Shown here: positions 5,969-8,073 of the stretch, one piece after another
Layout of the letters: each line of letters begins with the position of its first letter
Numbering within the stretch: position 1 is the first letter of the stretch
Position numbers and translations under genes: made by a program
Notes under the pieces: model-generated
What the model was told of the DNA's origin: nothing
Databases searched by the model: none
Seen by the model: only the letters and a program-made list of their open reading frames with translations
Origin: Acidobacteriaceae bacterium
Lineage (GTDB): Bacteria > Acidobacteriota > Terriglobia > Terriglobales > Acidobacteriaceae
Direction of reading: 5' to 3'
Assembly (NCBI GenBank): GCA_003135315.1
Contig: PLBD01000320.1
Coordinates: forward strand, 1 to 8,073
Length of the DNA: 8,073 bases

Positions 5969-8050
5969 CTACCAGATGCGCACGCGGTCGGCAGGGGCGA
6001 GGTACAGCGTCTGGCCAGGTTGAACGTCAAAGGCCGAGTACCAGGCGTCGATGTTGCGAACCGTATCGGCGCGAAACTGCGCCGGAGAGTGCGAATCGAC
6101 CATCACCTGCTGGCGCTGCGCAGCATCTCGCGTCTTCGAGGCGTAGTCCTGACCAAAGGCGATGAAGAACTGCTGATCGCCGGTAAATCCGTCCTGCATG
6201 GGAGGGGTCTTGCCGGCGAGCGAAGCGTGGTAGCCGTCAAACGAGGCGGCGAGACCGGAGACGTCGGCGATGTTTTCCGCCAGCGTCTGCTTGCCATTTA
6301 CATGCAGATCGGGGAACGGCATGTAAGCATCGTACTGGGCGGCAAGTTTGGCCGTGGCTTCGTCAAAGTGGGCGAGGTCGGCGGGAGTCCACCAGTTGCG
6401 CACCTGGCCTTTGGCGTCGAAGGCGCTGCCTTCGGTGTCAAAGGTGTGGCTAATTTCATGGCCGATGACCGTGCCGATCGCGCCGTAGTTAGCCGCGGCC
6501 GGCGCTTTGGGATCGAAGAATGGAGGCTGGAGAATCGCAGCCGGGAAGTTGAGGGCATTCTGCAACGGGAGATTCACGGCGTTGACGGTCTGTGGCGTCA
6601 TCGACCATTCATGCCGGTCGACGGGCTTGCCTAGACGCGCCAACTGACGGTGGTATTCGAACAAGTTGCCGCGCCAGACATTGCCGAAGATGTCGCCGGC
6701 TTTCACTTCGTAAGCCGAGTAGTCGATCCACTTCTCGGGATAACCGATGCCGACGTACAAGGTGTCGAGCTTGGCTTGCGCCTCGGCCTTGGTCTTCGGG
6801 TCCATCCAGGAAAGCGCGGCGATGCGCTTGTGATACACAGCAATGATATTGGCGACCATGGCATCGGCCTGGGCCTTGGCTTCGGGCGGGAAGTACCGCT
6901 GGGCGTAGAGTTGTCCGACATCGTCGCCGAGAAAGCGATTGACGACAACTACGCCGCGCTGCCAGCGCGGCCGCTGCTGGGTCGTGCCCTGGAGCACTCC
7001 GCCGAAGAAAGCATAGCGCTCGTCAGAGAATGGCTTGGACAGATAGGGCGCGGACTCTTCGATAGTGTGGTAGGCGAGCCAGTCTTTCCATGTTTCGAGC
7101 GATGTCGATTCCACCAGCGCGGACTCTCCAGCGAAAGCCGTCGGTTGCCAGACGATGAAGCTGGGTTGCTTGCTGAGTCCCGCGCCGCGGAAATACTCCG
7201 CCCAGTCGAGACCGGGAGCTTTGGCAGGAAAATCGGATTGCGTCCAGTTGTTGTTGGCCTTGTGGATGTCGTCGTTGTCCGCCAGGCTGAGATGTTTTTC
7301 CGCGATGGCGTGTTCCAAAGCGACGATGCGCTCAGCGCGAGCGTCGGTGTCGGTAAATCCTGCCAGCTTGAGCATGGCCGAGATGTGGGCCTGATACTTG
7401 GTGCGCACTTCCTTCATGTGCTCGTTGTCGGCGAGGTAGTACTCACGGTCGGGCAGTTGCACTCCGCCCTGGAGCAGATAGGGTGCGTAGTGTTCGGAGT
7501 CGTTGAAGCCGGGAGCCACCCACAATCCAAACAAGTGCGAGGTATGAAAGTTAGTGTTGTTCAGCGCGTCGACATCGGAGCGCAGGGTTTCGCCGAGCGC
7601 GAAGGCCAGTTCTTTCTTGTTGCCGATGGCGGCAATGGCCTTGAGGCGCGGTTCCAGAGGCGAGAGACCTTTGGCGTCGATGGCAGCCTCGTCCATATAG
7701 GAGTTGTAGAGGTCGGCGATCTTGCGCTGGCTGGAGCCGGCCGCAGCGGTGCTCTTGGCGGCTTCTTCAATGATGGCGGCAGTGTTCTTGTTGGCGACGT
7801 CGTCGAGCGCGGAGAAGACGCTGAGGCGGGCGCGGTCGGCCGGGAGCGCGGTGCGCGTGATCCAGTCGCCATTGCAGTAGAGATAGAAGTTATCGCCCGG
7901 CTTCACCGCGGGATCCATGTTGGAGGCGTTGATGCCGTGAGTTTCCGGTTTGGGCGCGTCCTGCGCTTGAGCGGGAAGCATGGTGAGAGCGACGCCGCAG
8001 ACGGCAGCACATTTCAAAAGCGAATACAGCGACTGAGATAGGAATGTCAT
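5969..8050 (-). CDS. Secreted M13 (neprilysin/PepO-type) zinc metallopeptidase
   Basis: This is a complete 693-residue zinc endopeptidase of family M13, which cleaves oligopeptides, here after export. A signal peptide with a hydrophobic core ends near residue 29 (PAQAQ), with no lipobox or permanent anchor. The N-terminal M13 domain shows GDNFYLYCNGDW (52-63). The catalytic domain has NAVNLPLQNALNFPAAILQP (490-509) and the zinc site HEISH, with ligands H531 and H535, general base E532, third ligand E592 in ENIAD, and D596. The C-terminal HSPAQFR motif supplies H654 and R660, equivalent to the substrate and transition-state residues of neprilysin. The protein ends in the typical RVRIW, so it is full length. 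The ATG at 8048-8050 is preferred because GGAG sits 6 bases upstream; an in-frame TTG 12 bases further up would overlap that site. Its promoter lies outside the window. Substrate unknown. Confidence 0.95.
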   Translation of the reverse strand: MTFLSQSLYSLLKCAAVCGVALTMLPAQAQDAPKPETHGINASNMDPAVKPGDNFYLYCNGDWITRTALPADRARLSVFSALDDVANKNTAAIIEEAAKSTAAAGSSQRKIADLYNSYMDEAAIDAKGLSPLEPRLKAIAAIGNKKELAFALGETLRSDVDALNNTNFHTSHLFGLWVAPGFNDSEHYAPYLLQGGVQLPDREYYLADNEHMKEVRTKYQAHISAMLKLAGFTDTDARAERIVALEHAIAEKHLSLADNDDIHKANNNWTQSDFPAKAPGLDWAEYFRGAGLSKQPSFIVWQPTAFAGESALVESTSLETWKDWLAYHTIEESAPYLSKPFSDERYAFFGGVLQGTTQQRPRWQRGVVVVNRFLGDDVGQLYAQRYFPPEAKAQADAMVANIIAVYHKRIAALSWMDPKTKAEAQAKLDTLYVGIGYPEKWIDYSAYEVKAGDIFGNVWRGNLFEYHRQLARLGKPVDRHEWSMTPQTVNAVNLPLQNALNFPAAILQPPFFDPKAPAAANYGAIGTVIGHEISHTFDTEGSAFDAKGQVRNWWTPADLAHFDEATAKLAAQYDAYMPFPDLHVNGKQTLAENIADVSGLAASFDGYHASLAGKTPPMQDGFTGDQQFFIAFGQDYASKTRDAAQRQQVMVDSHSPAQFRADTVRNIDAWYSAFDVQPGQTLYLAPADRVRIW

Positions 8051-8056
8051 GATTGG

Positions 8057-8060
8057 CTCC
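8057..8060 (-). promoter_or_regulatory. Ribosome binding site of the M13 peptidase gene
   Basis: GGAG on the minus strand (within TTTGGAG, 8057-8063) lies 6 bases before the ATG at 8050. It decides the start in favour of this ATG over the in-frame TTG at 8060-8062, and gives a normal signal peptide (MTFLSQSLYSLLKC...). Confidence 0.7.
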
Positions 8061-8073
8061 AAAGGCAGGCGCA

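Noticed and set aside
6650..8041. Long rightward open frame of 463 codons opposite the M13 peptidase gene
   Set aside because: The minus strand here encodes a complete M13 peptidase with all catalytic motifs. The opposite frame has no family features and is a codon-bias shadow.
1..8073. CRISPR array, transposase, tRNA/rRNA or phage genes
   Set aside because: I looked for regular repeats with spacers, DDE or serine/tyrosine recombinase motifs and tRNA-like cloverleaf sequences on both strands and saw none.

Overview
The window suggests a high-GC, Gram-negative member of the Acidobacteriota (Terriglobia / Koribacter-like). This rests on recognition rather than a search. The clues are a Clp ATPase of the ClpC class next to a LolD-type lipoprotein-release ATPase, a secreted protein made of Gloeo/Verruco ('GloVer') tandem repeats, a secreted M13 peptidase, and an intergenic string of short GC-rich hairpins of a kind I associate with acidobacterial genomes.

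Layout. Positions 1-383 (-) hold the start of clpC, cut by the window edge. A 311-bp spacer (384-694) carries a hairpin repeat cluster. Positions 695-1429 (-) encode a LolD-like ABC ATPase with no permease beside it, preceded by a plausible sigma-70 promoter. Positions 1591-4170 (-) encode an 859-residue polytopic membrane protein resembling GT-C-fold enzymes, with a soluble C-terminal TPR region. Positions 4171-4585 form a 415-bp spacer containing a 60-bp remnant of an M13 peptidase gene, followed by a good promoter and ribosome binding site. Positions 4586-5902 (+) encode the secreted seven-repeat GloVer protein, the only rightward gene. Positions 5969-8050 (-) encode a complete secreted M13 zinc metallopeptidase, convergent with the GloVer gene across a 66-bp gap with a palindrome.

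The genes do not form one obvious pathway. ClpC is cytosolic proteostasis, LolD serves lipoprotein traffic to the outer membrane, the TPR membrane protein is probably an envelope or glycan factor of unknown function, and the last two genes encode exported proteins. The spacings (312, 161 and 415 bp) argue for mostly separate transcription units.

The most notable structural point is that the GloVer gene sits between an intact M13 gene and a 60-bp in-frame remnant of the same part of an M13 gene. This suggests a past tandem duplication, or insertion of the GloVer gene followed by decay. I found no phage, transposase, CRISPR, tRNA or defence genes, and nothing that amounts to a convincing new multi-gene system.
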